This document shows positions 11,191 to 21,690 of a stretch of DNA of 64,000 nucleotides, piece after piece. This stretch comes from Hofstenia miamia (Eukaryota > Xenacoelomorpha > Acoela): contig SCFE01000085.1 in the NCBI GenBank assembly GCA_004352715.1, positions 1,585,304-1,649,303 on the forward strand. The letters are read 5' to 3'. Under the pieces are notes generated by a model that saw nothing but the letters and a program-made list of their open reading frames with translations, had not been told where the DNA came from and did no database searches. The position numbers and the translations under genes are program-made. The stretch's first letter is position 1; every line of letters starts with the position of its first letter.

Positions 11191-12267
11191 TCATTTTGTT
11201 CCATTTAATAGCATTTGATACTGTCTTTTGAAACTTTTGTCATTATAGTGTTGTTGGTATTGTCCAACCAACTTTTTGCAATTCATTTTCATTTGTGTGT
11301 CCAGCACTAAACAGTGTTGGTATGTTGCTCCACTTAGATAGAAGGGAAACCTTGCTGCTGCTGCTTTTTGTGTCACTTTTCTTTCTTTCATGCTCATTTC
11401 AAATATCTGCAACCACTTATTGAACGTTGGTGAATAAGTGTCTACTCTTCCTGTAAACTTGGGAAGAATCACTTTGCATGCAGATATGTCAGTATTCTCC
11501 TCTTCTGACAATTTAGTGTTATTGAATGTTGGCTTAAAATCTATCAGTTTCATACAATTTTCCTTTATTTGTTTTGTTATATTACTAATTAACTTTTCCG
11601 TGAATTCCTCTTTGGTTTCACTCTGTTTGTATATCTCCATACGTGTGCCACTTGGAGGTATCACTTTTTTGAGTATCTCTGTTATGATGGTTTCTATTGT
11701 TTTTACATTTCCTTCTTTTTTAATATCCTTTTCCTCATTGGTTAGCACCATTAATCTTATTTCATCTCTCAGATTGTCGATTTCTATCTGTTTTGTCATG
11801 TTTTCCTCCCTGAGGCTTACAATTTTATTGTGTATTTTGCTAATCAGTTGTTGCAATCTTTCACTTTGTGCTTTTATTTCTTTGTTAGCCTCTGTTAATT
11901 TTTCGATTTGTTTTTGGAACAAATTCTGTTGTTCCATCAATTGTGTACTTGTGTCAACTATCATTTCATTAATTCATTTTTCCTTTTCTGTGTTTGCTAC
12001 CTCTACTTTGAACATCCTTTGTGTTAGTTGTTATATTTGTATTGTCAATTCTCTTCTCTCTCTGTTGTTATTTTCAAATATTTTTGTAAGTTTAACTATA
12101 GTAAGTTCAGTATTGACTTGTGCCAGCTGTAGCACTAACTCTGTAGGGGATGTTTCACTTTCAGGAGACATTGTGACGTCTTGTGTTTCTGAGGTTTTTT
12201 GAGTTTGGGGAGTTTTTTGCGTCTTTGCTCTGGTTCTTGTTTTCTTTCTTGAGTATACCATTTTCAT
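11191..12267 (-). pseudogene. gag of element Y
   Basis: Two ORFs in series (12267-12031, 11964-11191) are separated by a short broken stretch. The N-terminus is basic and Thr/Gln-rich. A long coiled coil follows in the 257-residue ORF: LMEQQNLFQKQIEKLTEANKE with heptads over about 60 residues. Its end contains ILPKFTGRVDTYSPTFNKWLQ and then FPFYLSGATYQHCLVLD, which aligns with element C gag (LPKFTGQIDAVAQSFDEWF ... FPLYLSGLAYNQYMMLD). Gag forms the virus-like particle; this copy is disrupted. Confidence 0.75.
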
Positions 12268-12399
12268 TTTTAGCTTTGAGTAATCCTTTTCTGGTTCCCT
12301 CCTGAGGTTTTTCTATCTTTGCACAAGTTCTTGTTTCTAGTTTTTTAACTTTGTTATCTCTTTAATAAGGTTTTATTTAAATTCCATATTCTCTCTTTG

Positions 12400-12430
12400 T
12401 GCATGTTGGGCATGTGTCACAGTTGACAGG
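12400..12430 (-). other. Degenerate tRNA-Arg primer-binding site (element Y)
   Basis: Directly after the LTR end, the minus strand reads TGTCAACTGTGACA. This is a diverged version of TGGCAACCATGACAGG in element C and TGGTGACTGTGAGAGG in element X. Confidence 0.45.
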
Positions 12431-13691
12431 TAGAATCTTGCAAACCCATAATTTGCTACAATTTAGACGTTGCCCATCAAATTCCATGAGTATATGTGAT
12501 ATGTCAGGTGTGACAGATCCTAGAAAATTCTCACCTAACTTTGTTGCTTAACTTGTTAACTAAATTAATATTGCATCAGTGTTCCTGAATGCTTTAGCTA
12601 ACAACAGTTTATTTAGATTGAGAGCAGTGGATGGTAAAGGGTCAAAACCTGATGGCAATCTTTGAGCAAGGGAAGATATCTTCTTTGGTAACAGCTCCAG
12701 ACTACTTGGACATTACAGTGGAAACCAAGGGTTCTCTCAGTGAGTGTGATGCTGTCTCATTGACATTGTGTACATGATGGTGATAACTTACTAATTTAGA
12801 GCATTGATTGTTTTTGTTAGTAGTGCTGTGTAAATAAAAGGATGTAATTCAACCTCAATGCCTTTGCTTGTAATATTGCCTTACTTATAATAACCCTACA
12901 GATATAAGCATACATGTCCACCTTGCATATATGTGAACAATCAATGCCATCTGCAATAAAACTATTTTGTAAATTGGCTGATAGTCCACTGAATTACTGA
13001 TAAGTAAATCCATTGCACAATAATGTGTGTAACAATTGTAGAGCATTTCAGATTTATAAATGGTTGACCTAAAAGTAGTAATGATAATCTCTGTGTCATG
13101 AATGATAGGTAAGCTATAACAAATAAAAATCTCTATTCCTATTCCTAACCTAAAAGCACATTGAGAAATCTAGGCTACCAGCCATACTTCATTTTTGAAA
13201 GGCTATAGTGTGGAAGCTGCTCCAGAATTCTATTAATTGTATTCAGGGACCACTGTAGGATTAATCTAGTGCTTGAATGTTTAGATTTCCATTTAAATAA
13301 TTAAATAACCTGACAAAATAAAGAAGTAAATCCAGCAAAATTTGTTCATCACAAATAAAATCAATCACTGCATATTTATATTGAATAGTTGTAAACAATC
13401 AAGTACTCATCTAGTACATGTTATTAGACATTCTTGACTGTTTAAGAGTTTCCTGGTTTTTCTTCATCTGCTGTTAATTACACACATCAGCATTAATTAG
13501 TGTGTATGATAACATCCTTTGATTTTTGTCAAAATACTGCCAAGCAAATTAATATCAAGTACTGCTTTTATAATTCTGTACAAATAATCAAATAATAATA
13601 ACCATGTGTTTACAATTAATTATTATTACAATTGAGTCTTAATTGTTTCCATTCTTTTTCTCATCATGACCATACATGGATTATGTGCACA
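12431..13691 (-). mobile_element. Group-1 LTR, 5' LTR of element Y
   Basis: Read on the minus strand it begins TGTGCACATAATCC and ends ...CAAGATTCTACC, matching the termini TGTAACATAATC / GATTCTACA of the element B LTR (30503-31802). The internal landmark TTAGGTTAGGAATAGGAATAG (13160-13135, minus strand) corresponds to TTAGGTGTAGGAATAGGGG in element B. About 1.26 kb and clearly diverged, so old. Confidence 0.75.
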
Positions 13692-13744
13692 ATAGGTCTA
13701 TGCTGGTGAAATATTTGTGTTTACTTGCTTTTTACAATATGTTT

Positions 13745-13991
13745 TCTATTCTCAGTAATGGATATGCCTGAAATCAATGCAGAGTCTATGCTTATTGCCT
13801 TGTTTGACAAATACTGTTTGAGCTGCATAGGGGCTCTTGCTTGGCCTTATGATTTTTTTGTTGATAAATTTGTTCAAGATCTTATTATATTGGTCTTTCA
13901 AGTTTCTGCCACTTGCCTTACTGGTAGGCATATGGGTTGATCAATTGTAGTTGTGATCTTTTGAGTTTCCCCATCCACCTCTCCTATGCTG
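13745..13991 (-). pseudogene. RT N-terminus of element X
   Basis: On the minus strand this reads ILNKFINKKIIRPSKSPYAA then VFVKQGNKHRLCIDF. It aligns with the fingers of gypsy RT in element C (ILSNLIESGIIQGSNSPYTA ... RLCIDFCKLN) and in the relic at 33787-34038. It is cut off close to 13691, where the LTR of element Y begins, so element Y appears to have inserted into this RT gene. Confidence 0.7.
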
Positions 13992-14074
13992 ATTTCAGTG
14001 TAATTAAATATCTTTTCATTTTTTTGTTCAATTTTCCATAGTTGTCCTTTTTTTGTTTCTGTTAAGGGGGTGTA

Positions 14075-14362
14075 TTAATTGTCACCAATGTTGGGTATCT
14101 TATATTCCTTTTCTTCATGTATCATGTTAATACTCCTTTCAATTGTTTTTAGTTTCATTATGATTTTATTTCCATAAATTTGTATGCTCTCCTTTTTTGC
14201 ATTTACTACTCTGTTTGTGGCATTGAGTTTCAGTATGGTGCTTTTCCCATTATTTATGGTACACAAACTTGAAGGTAAAGAGATCCTTTTCATGTTTATA
14301 CCAAATTGTTCATATAACATTACTTCAGTTGTTATCAATTCAGTTGTCTTGATTTGATACAT
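14075..14362 (-). pseudogene. Protease-RT linker region (element X)
   Basis: A 95-residue open segment lies between the protease and the RT start. It corresponds in position to the region after the protease in element C (about 47150-47430). It contains MYQIKTTELITTEVMLYEQF near its start, paralleling the post-protease segment of element Y. No catalytic motif is expected in this part of pol. Confidence 0.45.
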
Positions 14363-14582
14363 CTGCCAGTTTTTGGGCTGTACATGAAAATCCTCTTACA
14401 GTTGAAATGTTATTATCTAATTGCTTTCTTTGTCATCTGCTGCCAATACTGTTTCTTCTTGTACTCTTATCATTTTCATTTTGCAATCAATTACACATTT
14501 ATATTTCATAAGGAAATCATTATCCAGTATAATCTTATATGTTAATGAGTTTCTTTCTATGCTGATTACTATGAAGTCTTGT

Positions 14583-14813
14583 TTAAATGTTGTGTTGGCT
14601 ATTCAAATCTTTGCATTTTCCAGTGTCTATGTAACTGCCAGATGCATTTATTAATACCCTGTTCAAAGTTGTTAGCATGTTTCTTTTGAATCCAATTTTC
14701 TCTGCACACTCATCTGTGATGATTGATATCACTGATCTCATATAAATTGTAGCTTTCACTATGATATAATTTATCACAACTGTGATTGTGTTTGCTTTTA
14801 TCATATTGGTCAT
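14583..14813 (-). pseudogene. Aspartic protease relic of element X
   Basis: The sequence ITVVINYIIVKATIYMRS then VISIITDECAEKIGF aligns with the protease of elements Y and C. The active-site position reads Tyr-Met-Arg, which differs from Asp-Met-Gly by single-base decay at two codons but keeps the Met. NASGSYIDTGK follows. Dead, but it supports a Met-containing ancestor. Confidence 0.6.
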
Positions 14814-14853
14814 AATTAATATGGGTGCTTGATGTTATGAGGCAGTTCTTATT

Positions 14854-15048
14854 TTAGTTTAAATCATATGTTGATTTTGTCTTTTCCTCTTCTTCTGAGT
14901 TGTTGTTTTCTTTGTCAATTAAATCTTCTTCTTTGCAATACACTTCTTCATTTTCTATGAGGTTAATTGGTCTTTTGCAGTCTCTCTTGATATGACCTTT
15001 TATTCTGCACAAGTTACAGTGTAAGTCAATTTTCTTAACTTTCTTCAT
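14854..15048 (-). pseudogene. gag zinc knuckle and acidic tail (element X)
   Basis: Contains CNLCRIKGHIKRDC, an exact C-x2-C-x4-H-x4-C knuckle. An acidic, lysine-containing tail follows (NEEVYCKEEDLIDKENNNSEEEE). Basic residues precede the knuckle, as in the other gag copies here. Confidence 0.7.
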
Positions 15049-15099
15049 TGTTTTTACAAATTCTTCTTTACCTGAACTTTTGCTGTTGGCTTGTTCTCA

Positions 15100-16500
15100 A
15101 ATCTTTTCTGATTTGTTCCTTGTGGTGCAGTCCTCATTTTCTTGACCACAATTTTTTTTGCTGATCCTATCATTATTTTCTAGAGTGATTTGTATTGCTA
15201 ATCCTTTTCTTATCATAGTGTCTAGGGAATCTGTTCCATCACATTTAATTTCAAATTTGTTGCAGATATTTGCTGGGAGCCCCTTGCAGATGTGTGAAAA
15301 TAAATCATATCTTGAGTAATGTTCTTTACTTGAGCTTAGTCTGAATGTCCTCTCAACCTGTTACATATAATTTCATAGATCATCTCTTCTGTTCATTTTT
15401 AATCTGTTTAATATTATCCAATATTGACTTTTGAAACTTTCATCATTATAATATGATTGATACTCTCCTATTAGTCACTTGTAACTCTTTTTATTTTGAT
15501 ACTGAGTATCAAATAATGTTGTTATGCTACTCCTGCTAAGTGTAAGGGGAATTGTGCTACTTCCAATTTTTGTGTAACTCTGCACTCCTTTATCATCATT
15601 TTGTACATCTGAATCCATTTACTTAATGTTGGTGAGTAGTTATCAATTCTTCTAGTGAACTTTGGCAATATTGCCTTAGATCAGCTAAGTTCATTGTTTT
15701 TGTCTTTTACCAGTAGTGAGTCTTGGAATATGTTTTCAATTTTTTCATTGGAAATGACCTCCTGTATAATTTGACTTGAAATTCTATTTACTATTCTGTT
15801 GATAAAGTCCTCTTCTGATATTCTAGGTTTTTGTAAATCACTCAATGATGTGCTGCTCAAGTTTGCTTTACTTTACTTTTCAGATTTCTCTTGTATTTAT
15901 ATTTCTTCACAGATTATTTTATCATGATCATATTTCTTTTTTGTTTGTTAATTATTGCTTTGTCTCATTAACCTTAATTCATCTCTTAATGTGTTGATTG
16001 CAATTTGTTTGTTTTCATTTTCTTCTCCAAGTCTGATATTTTCATCATTCAACTCAGATGTCATTGTTAAATATTCTTCTGGTTCCTTTGACAACATTAC
16101 TATTTGTTGCTGAAATATTTCCCTCTGTTTGCTGATCCTTTTGAAGGTATCTTTTCTCATTTTGTTTACTCAGCATTGTTTTAAATGTTACTAATTTCAA
16201 ATTCTGAAATCCTTTCTATTAATTGCCATACTTGCAATTGAATTTTTTTAATAACTATTGATTTTTGTTATCTGTGGGTTGTAAGACTTGTTTAGATGGG
16301 GAGTGTTCACTGTTTGGTATTGACCTGTTGTTTTGAATTTTAGGGGATTTCACATTTTGTGGTGTTTTGTCCACTTTAGTTTTAGATTCATTCTTATTTT
16401 TGGAAAGCACCATTTTCTTCTTGTTAGCAGTGAGGAGCTATTCTATTCTTCTCTTTGTTGGCTTTCCTTCCAGCTGTTTGTGTTCTATTAATTCTATTCA
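15100..16500 (-). pseudogene. gag core of element X (degenerate)
   Basis: A minus-strand ORF at 16160-15948 is a coiled-coil segment (KQREIFQQQIVMLSKEPEEY ...) equivalent to the heptad region of element Y gag. Downstream, broken frames around 15690-15390 still show capsid-like pieces similar to element Y (for example, the minus-strand reading around 15640-15660 resembles LPKFTRRIDNYSPTL). Many stops. Confidence 0.55.
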
Positions 16501-16662
16501 ATTTTCTAATTCAATAATGACGGGTTATTTTCCACATTTTCCATTTGCTTCTCATAAGTAAAATTTGCTGCTGCTTTTTACAAAGAAACTACTATTTCCC
16601 TGAGAAGAAATTCATCCTAACTCAGGATAAAGATCCTTTAATCCTTGCTTACAGGCTTTGGA

Positions 16663-16680
16663 TGCCTCTCACAGTCACCA
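16663..16680 (-). other. Primer-binding site, tRNA-Arg-like (element X)
   Basis: Immediately after the LTR terminal ...GATTGTACA, the minus strand reads TGGTGACTGTGAGAGGC. This is close to TGGCGACCGTGACAGG, the complement of the 3' end of animal tRNA-Arg used by mdg1/412 elements. Confidence 0.55.
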
Positions 16681-17629
16681 TGTACAATCAAAACACTGCT
16701 CATAATAGCTTTTACTATCACTATTCATAGAATACAACAGGGATTCCCTACTGAGTAATTGATTCCAACTATCTCTTACTGCTTGATTAATTAACTATAT
16801 CATATGTATTAACTCTATTACTACATTAGACTGTAATAACCAAGTTATTTTTGGGAGCTGAAGATATCATTAGGGTTAGAACCTGAAATGGTGGTTACCA
16901 GCAGCAATCTCTAATGCTATGCCATGGTTCATGACTCAGAAAGAAACTAACTCAGTGAAAGCAGTATTGTGGAAGTGCTCCTAGTGGTGCTTGCCCAATG
17001 TGAATTTGTACAATAATTGCTCTTGTTATTATGAGTCATAAATGGAAGTTGACAACCATGCTACTTTCTCCTCTTATAGATCTTACATGTAAATAACCGT
17101 AAATATAAATAGATAAATGGCACTTGGTACATGTGAGCAAGTATTGTGGTAATAAACTGACTATCAATTATGTACTTCTCTGAAGCTAAATTAATTGACA
17201 AAGAATGTAATAATATGCTCATAGGCATTTCTTATGTTTAATAAATCTGTTATTTTTATTACTAAAAATAAATTTGAATCTAAAATAAGAGGGTTAACCT
17301 AAGGTTAGCTATCCAGCTATTTAGAAGGTGGAGGTTTATTGTCAATTGAATCAATTGATATGTAAGCTAAATGAACAAAACTCCTATTCCTAACATTAAT
17401 CTAAAGTCACAGTTTCACTAGACAAGGCAGAGTGGTGAAGCTGATGTTAAAACTGATGTTGACTGTAGATATGGAGAATGCCTCTCAGCTGGCCAGTAAA
17501 TGCATTGGTGAGAGTGCCTGAACAGCTAGTCATGTTACCTAATATCATCACATTAATTGCTAAATTCAATTGTTGTCGTCTTTTTTGTTCTTAGTTTCTT
17601 TAGCAGCATTTGTGATGGATTATGCTACA
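16681..17629 (-). mobile_element. Group-1 LTR, 5' LTR of element X
   Basis: Minus strand starts TGTAGCATAATCC (17629 downward) and ends GATTGTACA at 16681, followed at once by the PBS. About 949 bp. Its left third (16697-17032) is repeated at 9698-10034. Confidence 0.75.
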
Positions 17630-18306
17630 ATAAAATGTCATTGTAATTGAAATAAATGCACAATTTGTGCTATCAAATAACTATGTTGCCGTTTAATTAA
17701 AGAATCAATATTTTTCATTCTCAAATGTCTGCATAAAAATTACCAATATTTCTTATAGATCTTCAAGGAACTTTATGTATAATTTTTGAGAGTAATGTTG
17801 CATTATATGATATTGATTGCTCATTAAAGCCAAAAATAAATTCTATCATTGTATTAAGATAGGTAATATATTCATATTTTATGTGCAATCTATCAACAAT
17901 GAAAATTATACTAGAGAAAAATTTTGTGCATTAACAAACTTAAAAGAAAACACCTGAATGACTCTGACTGTGATTTACCTTTTTACTCTGAAAATAAAAT
18001 TGTGAAATTCAATTAATGCTCCAATTTCTGTGGTGAAGGGAAGGAGATTCATCATAGCATGAAGTCCACTGAAATAGATGTCACAATTATAACTCTATTA
18101 ATATTTTGTCAGAAATGTGGATATTCACATTTAATCTGCCTAATTTAGGTATTTGACTACCAAATTTGTCATAATTACTAGATTACAGTAACATTACTAA
18201 AAAATAATAAAAATGTAATCATCATAGCAAAATATGTATAAATATTGTCATTAATGTTAAATTAAATGAAGTGATTGCTCATGGAATTTTATGTTCATTT
18301 TTTTAG
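17630..18306. other. AT-rich intron-like sequence
   Basis: No ORF, no recognised repeat. It lies between the element X LTR and a candidate exon whose acceptor is TTTTTTAG ending at 18306. Confidence 0.45.
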
Positions 18307-18402
18307 AAAAAAATCAGTGTAATTCCAGATCTACTTGCATTAAGAAGGCTATCTTATATAGATGTCAATTTAATTCATTTTGTCAAAGGAACTGTCATAC
18401 AG
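18307..18402 (+). CDS. Candidate cysteine-rich exon (phase 1-1)
   Basis: The acceptor TTTTTTTAG ends at 18306 and a weak GTTGTA donor starts at 18403. The segment is 96 bases with phase 1 at both ends. It encodes 32 residues with five cysteines: QCNSRSTCIKKAILYRC followed by NSFCQRNCHTG. The phase and the start about three residues before the first Cys match the EGF-like exon at 8862, so it may be another extracellular module of the same plus-strand gene. The Cys spacing (x5, x8, x5, x3) is not a standard EGF pattern and I cannot name the domain. Chance is possible. Confidence 0.35.
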
Positions 18403-20011
18403 GTTGTATTTTTTTCTATGAAAAATATCCAAAATAGATATTTAAAAATATGTCGTAATTTTTTATAAGTTAATAACTGAATTTATATAAGTTTATCATG
18501 AATTGCATAATAGCTTTATAAAAATGTGTGCATAATAACTGAAGATTTACAAATTGAACCATAGCTACATTAGATTAATTTTAGGACTCACTAGTTAGCA
18601 ACCTTTAAATATCTTGTAATGTAAGTGAAAATCTGTTGATGGAGAAAAGTCCTTAGTAATTTCATGTTGAATTGGTATGCTGTTTTTTGTTGCAATTTCT
18701 AATGTGAATATAATGTTAATTAAAATACTAAATATTATTAGATATTTCTTCAATATAAACCATCCAGAGATGGAGAACACACTTCTGATTTTTTGCATTG
18801 AAACCAAAGCACAATCTAGTTTTATTTTCATCAAGAATTAGTTAGAACTAAATAGTAAATAAATTATCAATTGTTTTCATTTAATGATTAGTTGATGCTT
18901 CATGGAGATACCGCAGTACAACTATTATTCTTACTGGTTTTAAAAGTTGACTATGTAAATTCACTACTGACTATTTTATAGTTATGCATTTGCCATGGCC
19001 AAGATTCTAAACTATTAGGAGCTGGATAGGAGTATTCATTCTAAATGCAGAATAATTAGGTGATCTTGTATTGACCAAAAATTTTGCTTTTGTTTATTGT
19101 TACTTAATTCTGTATTTCTCATTTCTGTTGTAGCCAAAGTATTTGACATCTGAATGAAATCTGGCAGTCTGTTAATTTGCTTAATGTTGCTAAGGCTTGT
19201 AATTGGCATTGGTGGGCATATTTAAACCAAATGATTGTTTACTTTTGTTGAATTTTTTTGTAATTCTTTTTTATTCTTGATGATAATTTAATATAGATAC
19301 TAAATCATGCAATGATGTTATATTTCCCAAATGAACCACATAACTGTAGAAGGAAATTATATCAATGAATGCTTATGCTCTGTCACTAAACAAATTCAAC
19401 CAAAGCAATCAAACTTTTGTGTTTGGTATTTTGAAGGATATCTCTAAAGAGTACATTGATTCTCTACCTAATGAGTCAAGCAAATGAAAAAATTAATCTG
19501 TTCAACAGGTACAAAAAAATGCTCATTTAAGCCCAATGCAGTCAATGAAGTAGTAATGATTGCTTATTTGCTTATTTTTAGTGTTAATAATTACAATGAA
19601 GATGCTAACTGCAATGCTATTTATAGGATTCACAGAAGAAATTTTTAAAAGAATCCATTTTTCTCACACATTATGGAATGTTGTTTATAGAACTGAATAG
19701 AAAACCTTGACAACATTTAATGTTCACCCATATTCTGTTGCTTTTTGGTGGCCAGTAATTTTTCTAGAGAGCTGATCTTGGATTATAAGAACCATCACAT
19801 ATATTATTATATTAATGTTAATGTACCAACATATTTGTAACCTAGTTACCTTCTATATTGTAAATAGATCATGAAATATCATTTTCATTTAAAATACAAT
19901 GAACTGTAGTTAATATATCTTGATATGCTAAAGCTTTTAGTTAGCCAGCCTAGGGTTTTATTGTACAACATTCTTTTCCTTAATAAATATAGTTTCTCTA
20001 ATGCAACTCAC
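18403..20011. other. Intron-like DNA with possible exon relics
   Basis: Mostly AT-rich. Around 19297-19430 a plus-strand stretch after a TATAG acceptor contains TKSCND, then in shifted frames NCRRKLYQ and NECLCSVTK. At 19507 TTCAACAG is followed by GTKKCSFKPNA. These resemble decayed cysteine-rich modules but contain stops and frameshifts. A minus-strand ORF at 18595-18834 has a hydrophobic stretch (YLIIFSILINIIFTL) and is probably a composition effect. Confidence 0.3.
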
Positions 20012-20168
20012 TGTGAAGGGGAAAAGAAATGTTCTGCAGAGTCTTTGAGAATGTTGGCATGAAAATCTTTAATGATTAATAAAGCTCTTTTTGCTAAGTA
20101 ATTGATGACATTTGTTTTTGACACTACAGTTATTCCTGTTGATATATCAGAAGGGTACAGCCAATAGT
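20012..20168 (-). CDS. Candidate minus-strand exon, unknown product
   Basis: On the minus strand CATATTTCAG ends at 20169 and a consensus GTGAGT donor starts at 20011. The 157-base segment is open in the frame (phase 1 to 2) reading YWLYPSDISTGITVVSK ... NYLAKRALLIIKDFHANILK ... EHFFSPS. Residue usage is balanced, unlike AT-driven chance ORFs, and both splice signals are good. I do not recognise the protein; no neighbouring exon was found. Confidence 0.35.
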
Positions 20169-20502
20169 CTGAAATATGCAATAGATTTTCAGAATTGTAA
20201 ATAAAATACCACAATTTCAGTAGTGTGTAGTGACACAATTTTGCTTTGCAAAAAAAATATCAATTGAATTCATGTTTTAAATGAATAAAATTTTCGTATT
20301 TACAGTTCATGTTTGTTTTTTTAAATAAAGAAATTGAAGGGGTATTCCCCCCATTTGATCATAAGTTCAGAAATAACTTCCCAATATTTAGTTAATATTT
20401 AAGATATGCATATTGATGAATGTATTTTTTCAATTCATAAGCCTGCTTTTAATATTTTGTGTTTAATAAACACTACTATTGAGTTCAAACATTGACAGGT
20501 CT
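20169..20502. other. Intron-like AT-rich sequence
   Basis: No coding signal beyond the candidate exon's upstream intron. Confidence 0.4.
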
Positions 20503-20683
20503 TGTAGCATCTGCTACCAAGTGTTAACAGAGATTAAAACATTCTTTTAAATTTTTGTTCCTTGTTATATGCGGGTAGGGATGTACTTATGTTAACTCCT
20601 TACTCTGATATAAATTACATTTTGTTAACCTTTACTTAACTAGAGTAACTTGATATGGTTCTGCTACGTGATTTGGCTATACC

Positions 20684-21690
20684 CAGATAACAATTTTGGT
20701 TGTTTTTACGTTGTTTATGGTTGTTTCATACTTTTGGTTGTTGCAGCAACCATTAACATCATTATAACAACAATTAATACTAATTTGAGCAACTAAAAAT
20801 GTTGATAATTTAAGACTCAAGCAGATGCTTGCAAATAGAACTCACTTCATCATTTTGATTACTAGATCATTTTTATATAAAGAACAGAATTGCAAAAAGC
20901 TTTTTTGAAATATTAAATTTGTTAATAATTATAATATACTTGGTAAGTGAATTCTCAAAATAATATATTCATGAATATTTGGACACCTTCAAATTATCTG
21001 TCAGATAAAAAAGTTACATTTGAGCAGAAGAGATTCTTTACAATTTAAAAAAGTATTATTTTAAAATTATACTTAACTTTAAAAGTTTAAATTTTTGTTA
21101 AATTTGGCAGATTTTTATGCTTATTGTTATCATTTAAAATCAGGACATTCATTCACAATTTCAGCAAATGCTGTATTTAATATATTTATTGGGTTACTGT
21201 TCTGCCCTTTGTTGGGCTTGTGTTAGTTTAAACAGCAATGTTTGAACTGATTATCAATATAAATTTGATGTATTGCATATAAATATAATGCTAGAAAAAT
21301 CATGGGCAACATAATATAATGTTTTTACGACCTAAAAATAGTGCTTTTTTATTCAGAAAAAACAACCAAAAAGCAACCTAATGTGACNNNNNNNNNNNNN
21401 NNNNTTTAAACAGCAATGTTTGAACTGATTATCAATATAAATTTGATGTATTGCATATAAATATAATGCTAGAAAAATCATGGGCAACATAATATAATGT
21501 TTGGCTAGAAAAATAATGGGAACCATAATATAATGTTTTTACGACCTAAAAATAGTGCTTTTTTATTCAGAAAAAACAACCAAAAAGCAACCTAATGTGA
21601 CCTGTCAAAAGGGAACCATTTCAACGTTAAAACAACCATAAAAAACATCTAAAAAACAACGTTGTTTAGACCAAAATTTGTTATTTGGGT
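20684..21690. mobile_element. Non-autonomous DNA transposon with TIRs
   Basis: The left end (about 20684-20745: ATAACAATTTTGGTTGTTTTT then TTTATGGTTGTTTC) is the reverse complement of the right end (about 21625-21690: AACAACCATAAAAAA then CCAAAATTTGTTAT). This gives imperfect TIRs of roughly 60 bp. No transposase is encoded. It interrupts an LTR, so its ends are defined by the resumption of LTR homology. Internal sequence 21228-21387 is repeated after the small gap (21405-21600), with a 36-bp extra unit; this is probably two overlapping allelic contigs. Confidence 0.65.
21388..21404. other. 17-N gap between overlapping contigs
   Basis: The sequence before and after the N run is near-identical (TTTAAACAGCAATG ...), so the gap joins overlapping pieces rather than missing DNA. 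Confidence 0.7.

Larger units (their letters stand above)
9698..13691 (-). mobile_element. Element Y: internally deleted mdg1/412-like gypsy
   Basis: Minus-strand order: 5' LTR (13691-12431), tRNA-Arg-like PBS, gag (12267-about 11020), zinc-knuckle remnant, protease (about 10650-10300), then a jump to the RNase H-integrase linker (10163-10035) and the LTR 3' fragment (10034-9698). RT, most of RNase H, integrase and any ORF3 are deleted. The LTR belongs to the group of element B. It lies against the truncated RT of element X, so it probably inserted there. Confidence 0.7.
13745..17629 (-). mobile_element. Element X: truncated mdg1/412-like gypsy
   Basis: Minus-strand order: 5' LTR (17629-16681), PBS (16680-16663), gag (about 16500-15100), zinc knuckle (15048-14854), protease (14813-14583), protease-RT linker (14362-14075), RT start (13991-13745). 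It ends at the LTR of element Y. All ORFs are interrupted. Related to elements Y and C by gag, protease and PBS. Confidence 0.7.

Noticed and set aside
11438-12202. 254-codon plus-strand ORF
   Set aside because: Antisense shadow of element Y gag; it is hydrophobic because of the complement of Lys/Glu-rich codons.
18595-18834. Minus-strand ORF with a possible signal peptide or membrane segment
   Set aside because: Hydrophobicity is explained by AT-rich codons; no good splice sites or homology.
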